NCBI RefSeq assembly: GCF_018294505.1
Contig: NC_057801.1
Coordinates: 844,745,465-844,809,464, forward strand
DNA from: Triticum aestivum
Taxonomy: Eukaryota; Streptophyta; Magnoliopsida; Poales; Poaceae
Direction: 5' to 3'
DNA: 64,000 nucleotides
In this document: positions 21,051 to 30,930 of the stretch, in pieces
How positions within the stretch are numbered: the first letter of the stretch is position 1
How the letters are laid out: each line of letters begins with the position of its first letter
Position numbers and translations under genes: made by a program
Notes under the pieces: model-generated
What the model saw: the letters and a program-made list of their open reading frames with translations, nothing else
Told to the model about the DNA's origin: nothing
The model's database searches: none

Positions 21051-21266
21051 ACCATTAAGTCAAATTGATTTCAGCACATGTCTGGAAATTCTTGGAGGGT
21101 GCCAGAATCATTCTACAAACTTCTGGGATTTTTTGCTGGAGCAGCTGTTATGCTAATACTTGCGTGCGAGTCGAATAAAGGTAACTTGGACTGAATTTGC
21201 TTTTTCGATGGAGCAGCTGTGGGTGGCCTTGTTGGACCGAGAGATTGAGAAATGGAAGAGATGGGT

Positions 21267-21291
21267 GGATATTCTGACTGACGGCATATCC
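21267..21291 (+). promoter_or_regulatory. Paired P1BS-like sites, copy a
   Basis: GGATATTC at 21267-21274 and GCATATCC at 21284-21291, both matching GNATATNC, 17 bp start to start. The context CGTCACCAGCTGCTGCTT and a nearby CCGTAACAGCTA match other copies. Confidence 0.6.
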
Positions 21292-21524
21292 ATGCCGTTG
21301 TCCTCGTCCGTCCATCGTCACCAGCTGCTGCTTGACTGGTTAGCTTGCCCGTAACAGCTACTGCATAACTATAGCTAGATAGGCAAGTGATTGCTCAGAT
21401 TCCCGGATTGAGTGCCGCCAGTGTCTCACAAGGAGTGTGGTGTGTGCGTGTGCGGCATATACTGCATTTTCGATGATCGATAACGATATCCCCTGCCTGC
21501 TCAAAGGGAGGTCTCGCGGCGAAA

Positions 21525-21870
21525 TATTCAACTAGTTTAAGTAACACACAACATTTCAAGCTATTATCATTATTTGTTTTTCGAATATTTAGTTGAACTC
21601 GCATCGAGTGCTTAGTTTAGGTCGTTTGGCTGAACCGAAATCTTTTGCCTGTGCATGCAAGCATAGTTGGGTATATTTTGCTCCATTGATCCCGGCCACT
21701 TCTTCTGTGGACTGTCAGACAGACCAGGCATGCAGGGAGGGCTCTCTCAACGGAGACAGCTACTCCTACGATCCAGCAGTATGAGGAATCATATACTAGT
21801 ATATCCTAGCTACTCAGTCCGAAATGGTATATCCACTGGAGATACTTGCAGTGTCGGTAAGAGATAAAAA
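21525..21870 (+). repeat. Direct duplicate, copy 1
   Basis: GAAATATTCAACTAGTTT... through TGCATGCAAGCATAGTTGG, GACAGACCAGGCATGCAGGG and ATGAGGAATCATATAC matches 22676-23060 in the same orientation with indels. It ends next to the tRNA-Val relic. Confidence 0.85.
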
Positions 21871-21894
21871 AAATATACAAATCCGAAACAACAA

Positions 21895-21963
21895 GGTTTT
21901 GTGGTGTAGTTGGTTATCACGTCTAACACACTGAAGGTCTCCGGTTCAAACCCGGGCGAAGCC
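21895..21963 (+). pseudogene. tRNA-Val(AAC) pseudogene
   Basis: GGTTTTGTGGTGTAGTTGGT starts it; T-arm GGTTCAAACCC and a closing acceptor arm are present. About four bases at the start of the anticodon stem are missing compared with plant tRNA-Val(AAC), so the 5' side of that stem cannot form. The length is 69 nt. Confidence 0.8.
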
Positions 21964-22030
21964 AAATAATTTTATTTGTTTTTTTCACGTTTTCCATTGT
22001 GAACCAAAAGAAGAGAAAAGAAAAAAATGA

Positions 22031-22104
22031 TGGCCCATACAGGTTTCAAACCTGTGAACTTCGCGTTATTAGGACGACGCTCTAACCAGCTGAGCTAATA
22101 GGCC
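22031..22104 (-). tRNA. tRNA-Ile(AAT), slightly degenerate
   Basis: The minus strand begins GGCCTATTAGCTCAGCTGGT; the anticodon loop CTAATAA gives AAT. The acceptor and T stems pair. One anticodon-stem mismatch (C opposite C) and T-loop TTTGAAA in place of TTCGANA suggest it may be inactive. Confidence 0.65.
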
Positions 22105-22114
22105 TTTTGTGCTT

Positions 22115-22565
22115 GTTTGTACACTTGCGGCCGTAGTTCCGCAGGCCCATGGCTGCGAGGCGGCCGGCCGGCGAGTTCGAGGCTAGGGTTTGGAGGTGTC
22201 AGGTTCCGACAAGGCCGCGGGGTGGAGTGGAGAGTGTGGACAGCGACCGGTCCACGGCTTCCGCATTTAAATAAGACCGTGACGTTCCCCTGGGCGGATG
22301 ACAGGCGGGCCTGGCCGCGCGTGCGCATTGATGTGGCCGGGTGGGAGGTCGGTGGCCGCCTGCCACGCAGCCCCGCTGCGGACGAGCGCGCGTCCGTTTG
22401 CTGTCCGCCGCGACCCAAATCCGGCGCTCGAAATGGGTCGTCCCGGACACAAAATGGACAGAATGGGTCCGGGTCGTCGCGCGCTGGGCCGACCGGTTTG
22501 TCCCTTTAACCCCAAACGGACGGGCCGGACAGATTGGGGTCATGCGGTGGAGTTGGCCTAAGCAC
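22115..22565. repeat. GC-rich dispersed grass repeat
   Basis: GC-rich segment ending with phrases such as CCAAACGGACGGGCCGGACA, GGGGTCATGCGGTGGAGTTG and GCCTAAG, which recur in grass MITE-like repeats of uncertain class. The overlapping ORFs on both strands are a product of composition. The next 110 bp are unremarkable. Confidence 0.4.
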
Positions 22566-22675
22566 CGTCGGTCAAAGAGAGGTCGTCTCAAAGCTCGTGG
22601 GTTTTCACTTTCAGTGAGATTTCCCTGACTGGATTTTAGTCACGCCGGTACACGTTGAAATGTTAATCTTTGGGT

Positions 22676-23060
22676 CGAAATATTCAAGTAGTTTCACCAA
22701 CACACAACATCGCAATTCATTATTTTCTCTTTTTTAATATTTTGTTGAATTTGCATCGAATGTTTATATAAGTCATTTGGCTGGACCGAAATCTTGTCTT
22801 TGTGTTTTGCTATCTGTCTATCTAAAAGACAAACAAAAAGTTAGTCATGTGCATGCAAGCATAGTTGGAGATATTTTGCTCCATCAATCCCGGCCGCTTC
22901 TTGTGTGGACTGTAGACAGACCAGGCATGCAGGGAGGGCCCTCTCAACGGAGACCACTTCTGCAACTATCCAGCAGCATGAGGAATCATATACAGCAAGT
23001 ATATCATAGCTGCTCAGTTCAATATGGTATACCCAAGCCTCTATTGCAGGCAAGGTTTTC
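22676..23060 (+). repeat. Direct duplicate, copy 2
   Basis: Second copy of 21525-21870, with a 30-40 bp insertion around 22800-22845 (GTGTTTTGCTATCTGTCTAT). It probably arose by the same duplication that gave the tRNA pair. Confidence 0.85.
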
Positions 23061-23457
23061 GCTCCAATATTGATACACTTGGATGAAAATGACCCCTAGG
23101 TAAAGTGGTACATGGCACGTGTTATTTTTTGGGTACATGGTGGTGTACAAATGCGTTGTGTATCCAGGGTTTTGTTTCAAATTTTTTGAACGTGCGTGCC
23201 GGCTGCGTTGGTTGCTTTAGCATTTTTTGACTGTCCAGCGTTCTCCTCGGTGCTTGCTTTGCGTGGGCGGCCCTCCTGCTTTGTTTGCGCTGCGCGTGGC
23301 TTCTGCTGGACGTGTGCTGTCCTACGATGCCGTCCTAGGTGCCGCTTTCCACTCAAAAAACGGTACCGCTTCGATCGCTTTAGCTAGATAGTTTCCGTGT
23401 TTCCTGATCGGTGCCGCTGTAGTCGCTGTGTCTAGAGATTTTGCCGCCTACGACGCC

Positions 23458-23590
23458 GCTTTGACCTTGCCGCTCATGCTGCCGCTTTTGTGGTGTAATC
23501 TACACGCCTTGCACTTGCCGCCGCCGACGCCACTTTGACCTTGCCGCTCATGCTGCCGCTTTTGTGATGTAATCTACACGCCTTGGTGTG
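23458..23590 (+). repeat. Two-copy tandem repeat, about 74 bp
   Basis: CTTTGACCTTGCCGCTCATG through GTAATCTACACGCCTTG occurs twice, at 23460 and 23533, with one base difference in the shared 50 bp. A TATA-like box follows at 23603. Confidence 0.85.
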
Positions 23591-24774
23591 CACAGTGCGG
23601 GGGTTATAAATAGGTCCTTTCTCTTGCCATGCTATTGTATTGCGTGTTCCTTGCCCTTGCGTGCATTAACTTCATGGTGGGCTCTTTCTGCTGTCCTAAT
23701 GGTCGGCGCCGTCCGGGTCGGCCTCCTCGGTCGCGGGCCATTCCATTGCCGGCGGGAGAAGCACGTAGAGGCGACGACACGGTGGGGCTTTGTACAGCGG
23801 CCACGGGCCGGCCCGCCAGTTACCGTTGAGCTGTGCAAGGATCGGAAGCCGCCAGGGACGTCAAGGCCAGGCCACTGGGCGCGCACTCGATGGAGGCGCA
23901 GAAGGGACCAGGGACCGTTGGTGGCGCGGCGGCGAAGGGGGGCTTCACCGAGCCGCCGCTAGGTCCTGTCTTAATGGTCCGCGGCGTCCCGGTCGGCCTC
24001 CTCTGCTGCGCGGAGCCGTGGTCGGTCGTCGTTCTACTGCTCCGCTCGATCGGTATCTCGACTCAGCCTGCGGTTATGATGGATAGTTCCATGTCTGATG
24101 CTCAGTTACTGCGATGGGGTGGCCACTCTGCTCGGTCCCTCGGCTCTGGGTGCATGGCGGATCCTTCGGTTCTTCAGTCTCGTGGTGACCATGTAAGATC
24201 TGATCAGTGCTGTTTTTTTTCCATGTTTATTATGGAGGATAAGCTGGTGTTGTTCCATATGCTAAGCGCTCTGTTGGTTTGGTTGCCTAGCTGGCCTTCT
24301 TCTTTGGCGTCCGATTCTGCGGCTGATGGTTCCTCCACGCGGCGGAGGGAAGAGATCCGGTTGGGAAAGCGCCCGGTCGATTCAATTATTGGTTAGTGCA
24401 TTGATTTTGTGGGGTTTTTTTCATTGGTTATTGCTGGATATTGCTTTGATGATGGTGCTTTTTCTCTCTGCAGGTGCTTCTTTTGTGAATCCAATCGGTG
24501 TGTGGACTGGACTGCTCCTTCCCGTCATCTTTCTGTCTCGGCTCTGGTATTTTCTTGCTTCTTTCTGTTCGTTTTTCCTTCCGCTGGATGTGACATCTGG
24601 TTGCATGCATGCTTTGCTTACTGTTGGTTGTCTAGGTAGATGTGGATTGGGACAAGCGGTGGGTCTAGCGGTTGGTAGACGGAGCCAGGTTGGCGTCTAG
24701 CAGGGCGATTGGTCGTGGTCAAACTAAACAGTGTTTGTGTACTGTGTACTGTATTTTAATATTGTGTCTCTAAC

Positions 24775-25081
24775 TACTAAGAGCAAGTACAATAAAGTGA
24801 TAATAAAGTGATGTAGGCGGGCTGTAAAACATTAAATATTATATTCTTGCTTACTTGGAAGAGAGAGAAGAGGAGAGAGAAGAGAAGCGGACTACTAGTT
24901 AACAGCCGGCTGCAGCACGCGCTTCTAGGTACTTTGTGAGAGAGTGGGATGGGCCATGTATCAACAAAGTAGTACATGTTTATATCTAGCTTATTGTACT
25001 TGTTGGCTATAAGCTTGGCTATATGTGACATGGCAACATCATATAGCCAGCAGCTGGCTATATTATTAACCATGCTCTAAG
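24775..25081. mobile_element. MITE of about 300 bp
   Basis: Starts CTAAGAGCAAGTACAATAA and ends TTATTAACCATGCTCTAAG, imperfect terminal inverted repeats. The interior GGCTATATGTGACATGGCA and GCCAGCAGCTGGCTAT phrases are typical of a common grass MITE. Class (Tourist or other) is uncertain. Confidence 0.6.
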
Positions 25082-25089
25082 GGCATTTT

Positions 25090-25410
25090 AGGTTGTACGT
25101 GTGTGTTTGCATGCATGGCCATGCACGCGATCGACGTGGTCGCATCTGCCCGTCTGTTTTTTGCTAGGGGCACCCGAAGCTGTACACGCATGCTTTGGTG
25201 CATGGGTCATGCGCTTGGCCGACGTGGTTATGTCTGCGTTCTGTTCTGATGTCAGGGTTATCCCAGATTGTACACCCATACTTGGGTGCATGGGCCATGT
25301 ACGTGGCCTACGTGCCGGGCCAGTGTCACGGTGTGCTGCTAGGAGAACCCCGGGTTGTACGTGTATTCTTGGGTGCATGGCCATGCCCGTGGCTGGGTTG
25401 GTCGTGTTGT
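25090..25410 (+). repeat. Four-copy tandem repeat, about 85 bp
   Basis: Units beginning GTTGTACGTG, GCTGTACACG, GATTGTACAC and GGTTGTACGT start near 25093, 25181, 25268 and 25351. Each contains TGCATGG(G)CCATG followed by GTGG. Confidence 0.75.
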
Positions 25411-26007
25411 GCTTGTTCTCTTACTCTCGTGTGTTTGGTCGTCTATTTTGTTTTTGTTTTTTTCCTTCCTATGTGCCTGTTTGGTTCATCGGTTGTACTA
25501 TTTGCAGGAGGCTTGGTTTTGCCTGCTTACGATACGAGGCTCTTGGTGCGTCAGGCGTTTTTCATGGCTCCTCTTTCAAAAGATGTTGCTATACTCAAGA
25601 GTATGGATTTGTGTGCTTATTTCTTAAAAAAAAAGAATTTATGTGGTGTTTTCAGCTTTTTTTTATTGTGGTGTTGTGTGACGCAGCTGTTTTGTAGAGG
25701 GTGTTCGTATTACGGCGGTACGGACCTTATGTGTGAGTGGAGCGGTGCATTTTATTGGTTCCATGATGGTTCGGTTCACCATGCGGGTCCAACTGCTCGA
25801 CGGCCTGTTTATACTGGGTGTTGTCGTGGCGGCAAAGTTGCTTTGCCTAAATTTCTTGATTGGCCTTCTCCTCTGGATAGTCTATTGTGATTTGATGGAG
25901 ATGCATCTTCTAAACGATTTATGTGTTTGATCAGGCAGGAGAGGAACTACAGAGTTCGCCTCTCGACATCTTGTTTGGTAACCGGAGTTTTGACCCATGG
26001 TATAACT

Positions 26008-26305
26008 CTATGTTTTGTTTTACATCCTTGGGGTGCTTATATTGATCAGAGTATCAACGTTGGTGGTGCTCCCTATGTGTTCAAGATGAATGGGGCCATA
26101 TACCATCGTATTGGTGGTACCCCCTATGTGTTCAAGATGAATGGGGTCGTATACCATCGTGTTCGTCCGCTTTTACCACCTCAGGATTCTCTCCTAAATT
26201 TCCACAATTATATATGATTGATTATGCTGATGAAGTTGAGAGTAGGATTAATAAAAAAAGAAGTTATTTTCCTTTAATCAAGAGGTTTAGTGTGTAATGA
26301 TAATG
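26008..26305 (+). pseudogene. Helitron Rep/helicase relic
   Basis: The frame reads GAYIDQSINVGGAPYVFKMN, then YHRI, then a repeated GGTPYVFKMNGVVYHRV, PLLPPQDSL and NFHNYI. After one frameshift it continues ADEVESRI. This matches the segment of plant Helitron proteins with the pattern SIN..GPYVFR..GQ.YHRIGSLLP and YIYDTENEVENRI. An 18-codon unit is duplicated in tandem (near 26062-26169). Upstream FTSLG is one frame away. Only this small domain is left. Confidence 0.65.
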
Positions 26306-26583
26306 AATGGTTTAAGTTGTTTGATGAAATTGTTGTATAGGCAAGTCCATTCCAGCTGAGACATCTTTTGTGACTATTCTTTTGCATTGTGAACTAGCAT
26401 GGAACAAAAAAGGATAGCATATATAAACATAATATATGGACGTGGTGCGGCATGCCACCGCAGAGGCATGGCTATATGTAAACGTCGTTATAACGGATGT
26501 TGACAAACAAATTTTACACACACACGTTGATTCACTTTTAATAAAAACTACATATTGAAACCGTGTACAGTCCACTCTAGAAG

Positions 26584-26636
26584 CTGTGACCTTCGCGTTA
26601 TTAGCACAACGCTCTAACCAGCTGTGCTAATAGGCC
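26584..26636 (-). pseudogene. Truncated tRNA-Ile(AAT)
   Basis: The minus strand runs GGCCTATTAGCACAGCTGGT to AAGGTCACAG and then loses similarity before the T-loop, so the T arm and 3' acceptor strand are gone. It corresponds to the intact copy at 53172. Confidence 0.85.
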
Positions 26637-27380
26637 TCTTGTGTTTTATGTTTACTTTTCTGATCTACATATGAAGAACATGGAATAAAACTTGTATGTT
26701 AACATCCGTTATAACGACGTTAAGAAAACAGTAAGAGGATCACGGGAGCCTCTTTTGGTCCTTATTATGCTGATCGTATGGGGTGCTGGTCGGATGGAAA
26801 ACAAACAATGGTTCAACGTGCAACGATGGATCCATGTGAGTAGAAAAGAAGACCGGTCGAGCTGTGCAGGAAGAAAAGAAGCAGCACGTAGCTAGCGTGT
26901 CGGTGCTGTAACACGCGTACACACGCACGCACGATGAAAGCACCTGCTGCGTATATAGGTTGGCAAATAATTGGATCCGTCCGTCCGTCCGTAGTGGTGG
27001 TGGTTGGCGTTGGTTAGATCACGCGCTACTATGTGTTTATTTATCACTGCATGCATCATTCAGTTCAAGTTCAGATTCAGGAAGGCCACCGACCGACAGG
27101 CAACAGAATCTGCCATGGATTAGGAGCATGAGCATCAGTGCATTACTCGTAAGCAGAATTACTGGGGGTTCCAGCAGTTGATGAGATGGGACTCCAGCTA
27201 GCTAGCTAACTAATGGTTGAGTGGTGTGAAGCAGTCTCCACTCTCCAGTAGCGCTAGTGGCCAGTCTGTCTGGTGCATGTTTACCGGTTGGGCAAGCAAG
27301 CCAAATTCAAGGTTTACTTTTACTGAATTTGCTGAAACTGTCGGTGGCGTGCAGAGGTGGTTTCAGATGGAAGAATGAAT

Positions 27381-27409
27381 GGATATTCGACCAGACGAAC
27401 GGGATATCC
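27381..27409 (+). promoter_or_regulatory. Paired P1BS sites, copy b
   Basis: GGATATTC 27381-27388 and GGATATCC 27402-27409, both exact GNATATNC. A TATA-like ATATAAAA lies at 27589-27596, so the pair is about 180-210 bp upstream of a possible transcription start. Confidence 0.65.
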
Positions 27410-27588
27410 ATGTACCATCATCGTCACCAGTAGCTCATTTAAGCAGTTAGCTTGCTTGGCCGTAACAGCTAGCTAAGATAATTAAGATGGTTCTAAAAAA
27501 AAAAGATAAGATGGTTCAACTCCATCTCCCGGGCGATCAATCCACCTCAACCGCATGCAATTGCAATTGGACGCCACCACGAGCCTTC

Positions 27589-27596
27589 ATATAAAA
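27589..27596 (+). promoter_or_regulatory. TATA-like box downstream of P1BS copy b
   Basis: ATATAAAA in CCTTCATATAAAAACTAC. The same box is conserved in the second local copy (27960) and in the inverted copy at 52122-52129. Confidence 0.5.
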
Positions 27597-27689
27597 ACTA
27601 CTCCTATGTCGTACCACGAAATTAATTAATCGCTCTTGTAGTTGATTGCGTTTTCCATTGCAGAGATTGAGTGTCATCAAAGCATATTA

Positions 27690-27932
27690 TGCCCCTGTTT
27701 GTTTAAAAAGTCCTGAGACTTTTTTTAGTCCCAACTAATAAGTCCCTAGTCCCTACCTGTTTGGTTCGAGGGACTAAACATGGACTAAAGGTTATTAAAT
27801 AACATGCTAAAAGACCATGTTACGCCTAGTAATGAACTAATAGAGATTACAAAAGTAATAACAATCAAAATAACACTTGTTCATAACACTTACCGAAATA
27901 ACACTTGTTTGTGCCAACACTTGTAATCGTAA
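27690..27932. mobile_element. MITE-like insertion in unit U1
   Basis: Opens CCCCTGTTTGTTTAAAAAGT and includes AGTCCCTAGTCCCTACCTGT and TTGGTTCGAGGGACTAAACA, phrases of a common grass MITE. After it, the unit sequence resumes (AATTGCAATTGGACGCCACC) at 27934, repeating what stood at 27562, so flanks are duplicated by about 130 bp. Confidence 0.5.
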
Positions 27933-27933
27933 T

Positions 27934-28108
27934 TGCAATTGGACGCCACCACGAGCCTTCATATAAAACTACTACTTATGTGTTACCACGAAATTAATTA
28001 ATCGCTCATTGTTGATCGCATCTTAAAGTGCCGAGATCCAGTGCCAACAAAGCATATGTATGTATCATGAAGAGCGCGTGTCCCCTGCCTGCCTGCACCG
28101 ACTATACT
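27934..28108 (+). repeat. Second copy of TATA/leader part of unit U1
   Basis: Repeats the sequence around 27562-27690 (CAATTGGACGCCACCACGAG, ATATAAAACTAC, ACGAAATTAATTAATCGCTC) and continues with AGTGCCAACAAAGCATAT and GCGCGTGTCC, which match the leader region of the other units. It runs directly into a pyrophosphatase 3' end. Confidence 0.75.
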
Positions 28109-28700
28109 GAGAAGATAGGAGGAGGATGCTGCCTAATGGATCGTGATCTGGTGATGCTTGCCACCTGCTGCAGGAATCGATGTTCGCGAAAAAAATAATG
28201 CCTCATAAACATACATACATTACATTCTTGTTTTGTGTTACGTACATACGTACATATATATGATACTATATGATTGAGCTACAGCTCATCGTAAGCCTTG
28301 ATTAAGGCAGTAGTAGTGGCCAGGTGATAAAAGGAAGTCATGGAGCAAATGGAGGATTGCGGGAGCTGCATGCTTAGAGTACCCTTTTGGGCATGTACCG
28401 TGAGATATCAACTTGACACTCAATGATTATCTTTTGTTGTTTTTCTCCATCACTCACCGATCACTTGATCAAACATCTTTGTCGCTCCCACCAGCTAAGC
28501 CAATGAAAAACCAGCAATTGCTGGCCAGTTCAAAAAAAAAACCATTCTTTTTCAAACTACCTTATGTAATATGATTTCTAATTGAAAGATCTGATACTAT
28601 GAAGAAAAATAATCAACAAAAACAACTCCTCTTGATGACAGAGATAGCTTGAAAGGAACTACTAGAAGTCCTGAAGTAGCGGATCACAAACATTATTATT
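28108..28700 (+). pseudogene. Orphan pyrophosphatase 3' end (last codons and 3' UTR)
   Basis: CTGAGAAGATAGGAGGAGGA matches the last codons, stop and 3' UTR of the pyrophosphatase genes. The match continues through TGCCTCATAAACATACATAC, ATTCTTGTTTTG and TTATGTAATATGATTTC. There is no coding body upstream; it joins the noncoding unit at 28108. The TA at 28570-28571 is the empty site of the Stowaway found at 37565. Confidence 0.85.
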
Positions 28701-28759
28701 GTGTCGACAAACTGAGGGTTCTCTCAACGAGACAGCTAGTCCATTAATGTTAAAAGCAA

Positions 28760-29077
28760 TGTTATCCAAACTTTGACACCGGAAGAACACATAAAAGAGT
28801 CCTTCAGGAATGCTCCAGAATCGTGAAAATAAGGAGGTACGTGATACTGTAAGTAAACGGACTCCGAAAAATCCGCAAACTTATTTTTTGTCAGTTTTGG
28901 AATATTTAGAAAATTCGGAAAATAGGAAACTTCCAGGAAAGTGATCCTGGTGGGAACGATACACCAGGGCGCACCAGGCCTGGCGCGCCCAGGTGGGTTG
29001 TGCCCACCTCGGGTACTTTCCGGTCTTGGTTTTTCTTCCGTTCTGCTTGTTCCTCAAGAAAAAAAAATCTATGTTAC
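28760..29077. repeat. LTR-retrotransposon fragment
   Basis: Phrases such as GAAACTTCCAGGAAAGTGATC, GGCGCGCCCAGGTGGGTTGT and GCCCACCTCGGGTACT are typical of Triticeae LTR ends. Boundaries are unclear. Confidence 0.4.
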
Positions 29078-30045
29078 TGTGACGCCCGGGTAGTTAAGCT
29101 ACAGTAAACCTCTGTTAATGTTGCCACATCACGATCGTTACTGTTGCTAATCTTGTGTTAGTTCGAGACCGATTCAAATTTAAATTCAAAATCAAGTCAA
29201 ACGGTAAAATTTTCAAACATTAAAACTAAAATGTCCAAAATGGGACAAATAAATCCTATGTCATAATGGTGGAGGAACCACATTTTTGTAAAAAGATTAA
29301 AAGCACTAAAATGATTTAAACAGTAGCAAAACAACTATTTGAACGCCTTTGGTATTTTATAAAATACTAAACTATTTTATATCAGGGTAAAACTTTTTAT
29401 AGTAATGTATTGTTCTGAAATATTATTTTAGGGGCTATAGATATATTTTACTAAATTAAAATTAATGTGTAACTAAAATAAAACAGAAAAGAAAAGAACC
29501 CCCGCTCCCCATGGGTCTCGGCCCATCCCACCCAACCAAACCGCCGGCCCAGCCGGCGCCCCACTCCCTAGTTCCCTGGTGACGAAACCCTAACCCCCCT
29601 AGCCGCACCACTTCCCCCACTCCCTCGTTCTCTCCTTCCCTCTTCCCGATCCAATCTGGATCGGGGAAACGATCCCCTCACTCCTCTTCCCTCCCGATCG
29701 GATCTAGGTCGGGGCAGCGGGCCCCGGACACCATCGTCTCTCTCCTTCGCCCACTCGATCCACATCAGGACCCCGCCTCCTCGAAGCATCACCGGCGCCG
29801 CCCCGCCCGTCGCTCGCCGTCGTCCTCATCCTCCTCCCCGTTCCCGGACCGGAAAGGGCCCCCGACGCCGCCATCCGCCGCACCATCGCCGGAAACGCAT
29901 CTCCGGCCCCTCCATCGAGCATACCGTTGCACAACTACATGGCCAGTGAGGACCTCCCCGTCCGACCCCATCTTCCCTCCCTACGGTCACCGCGCTCGCG
30001 TTTAACCACGCGGCAACCGCCTGCAGCTTGTCGCGCCGCTTGATT
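29078..30045 (+). mobile_element. Probable Gypsy LTR
   Basis: Begins TGTGACGCCCGGGTAGTTAA, a characteristic Gypsy LTR start. An AT-rich first half (AAATTTAAATTCAAAATCAAG) is followed by a GC-rich leader-like second half (29510-30045) with TAACCCCCCTAGCC. No internal coding region or second LTR is seen nearby, and no target duplication was identified. Confidence 0.5.
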
Positions 30046-30930
30046 GTAAGAATGAGTCACTCGATTGAGAGACTGTCCCATGATAATATTTATGTGTGTG
30101 CCGATACATAACTTTTATAAAGTATAACTTTAATGAGCACCTATGTAGCAAGATAAATATTCGGAAAAAAATTCATCTATCATCACAAGTCTGTGAGATT
30201 TCCTGTAATAAAAACTTAGTGAGGTGGTATATGTACAATTTTGGCCGTTGGGATGAGTTAAAACAAATATAATTTATACTAAATTTTTATACATCATTTG
30301 GTCAACTCACAATCATATTTTATATATTATATATGGTAATTTAGACATATTAAAAAATATTATTTGCAATATAATTCACTTTAAAATGACATTTAAACCC
30401 AATCTTCTTGTCTCAGGAAAAGGTAAGTCAAAACAAATGTCTTTTCGGATTAACTTGTGACATTGGTATGAATATAGTGTATATGCCCATCATGTTTATC
30501 ATTTAACCATTTTGTATAGATATATAAAGTGTTTGGTACAAAAAATATCTTGATAATGGTCTCCAGATCATAATAAGATATATAGAAACATAAACATCTA
30601 GAGTATATCAGAGGTTTACGATGTGGTTTTCATTGAATCATCGAGATGGTGTCTTAACTTTTATTTTTACTAGTCACATGGTCTTATATATATGGTTGGT
30701 TCAATAGTAGGCCGCTAATGATGTGTAACAGTCTAGAGTAGCCCTAATTATTATACTATTATTTTTATTATTTCTGCATCATCATGATATTATCAGCACT
30801 ACGGATGGCAAAATAGGTAGGATATGGGTGGGTAAAACCATGTTCTGCCCAAACCTATCCACATAAACCGGGTATACCCACCCATTTCAAAATTCATGAT
30901 TACAGATTTACAAACTATTCCATTCCCATC
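30046..30930. other. AT-rich, no gene
   Basis: Very AT-rich. Near 30805-30895 the phrases ATGGGTGGGTAAAACCATG and GGGTATACCCACCCATTTC form a partly palindromic piece typical of a transposon fragment. Nothing else is assignable. Confidence 0.35.

Larger units (their letters stand above)
23100..26310 (+). mobile_element. Decayed Helitron-like segment (boundaries uncertain)
   Basis: The right end encodes a relic of a Helitron replication/helicase protein (26008-26305). The preceding 2.9 kb is G/T-rich on the plus strand and carries internal tandem repeats, a TATA-like TTATAAATAGG at 23603 and an inserted MITE. No proven 5' TC or 3' CTRR end with hairpin was found, so the extent is inferred. Confidence 0.4.
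26690..27690 (+). repeat. Duplicated P1BS unit U1 (inverted copy at 51945-53120)
   Basis: From AACATCCGTTATAACGACGTTAAGAAAACAG through CATTCAGTTCA, GCCATGGATTAGGAGCAT, the paired P1BS sites and CCATTGCAGAGATT, the order matches the reverse complement of 53120-51945. The adjacent tRNA-Ile fragment belongs to the same unit. No conserved ORF is seen. Confidence 0.85.

Noticed and set aside
22117..22628. Several overlapping ORFs on both strands at 22.1-22.6 kb.
   Set aside because: Low-complexity Arg/Pro/Gly translations in all frames, explained by a GC-rich dispersed repeat.
25101..25890. ORFs of about 200 codons at 25.1-25.9 kb.
   Set aside because: Cys/Val/Leu-rich translations from G/T-rich tandem repeats in the decayed Helitron-like segment; frames are not conserved between repeat units.
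27600..28108. A miR399 or miR827 precursor, or an IPS1-type target mimic, downstream of the P1BS pairs.
   Set aside because: I looked for TGCCAAAGGAGA-, TTAGATGACCATCAG- and TCCTTTGGCA-type words on both strands and found none.
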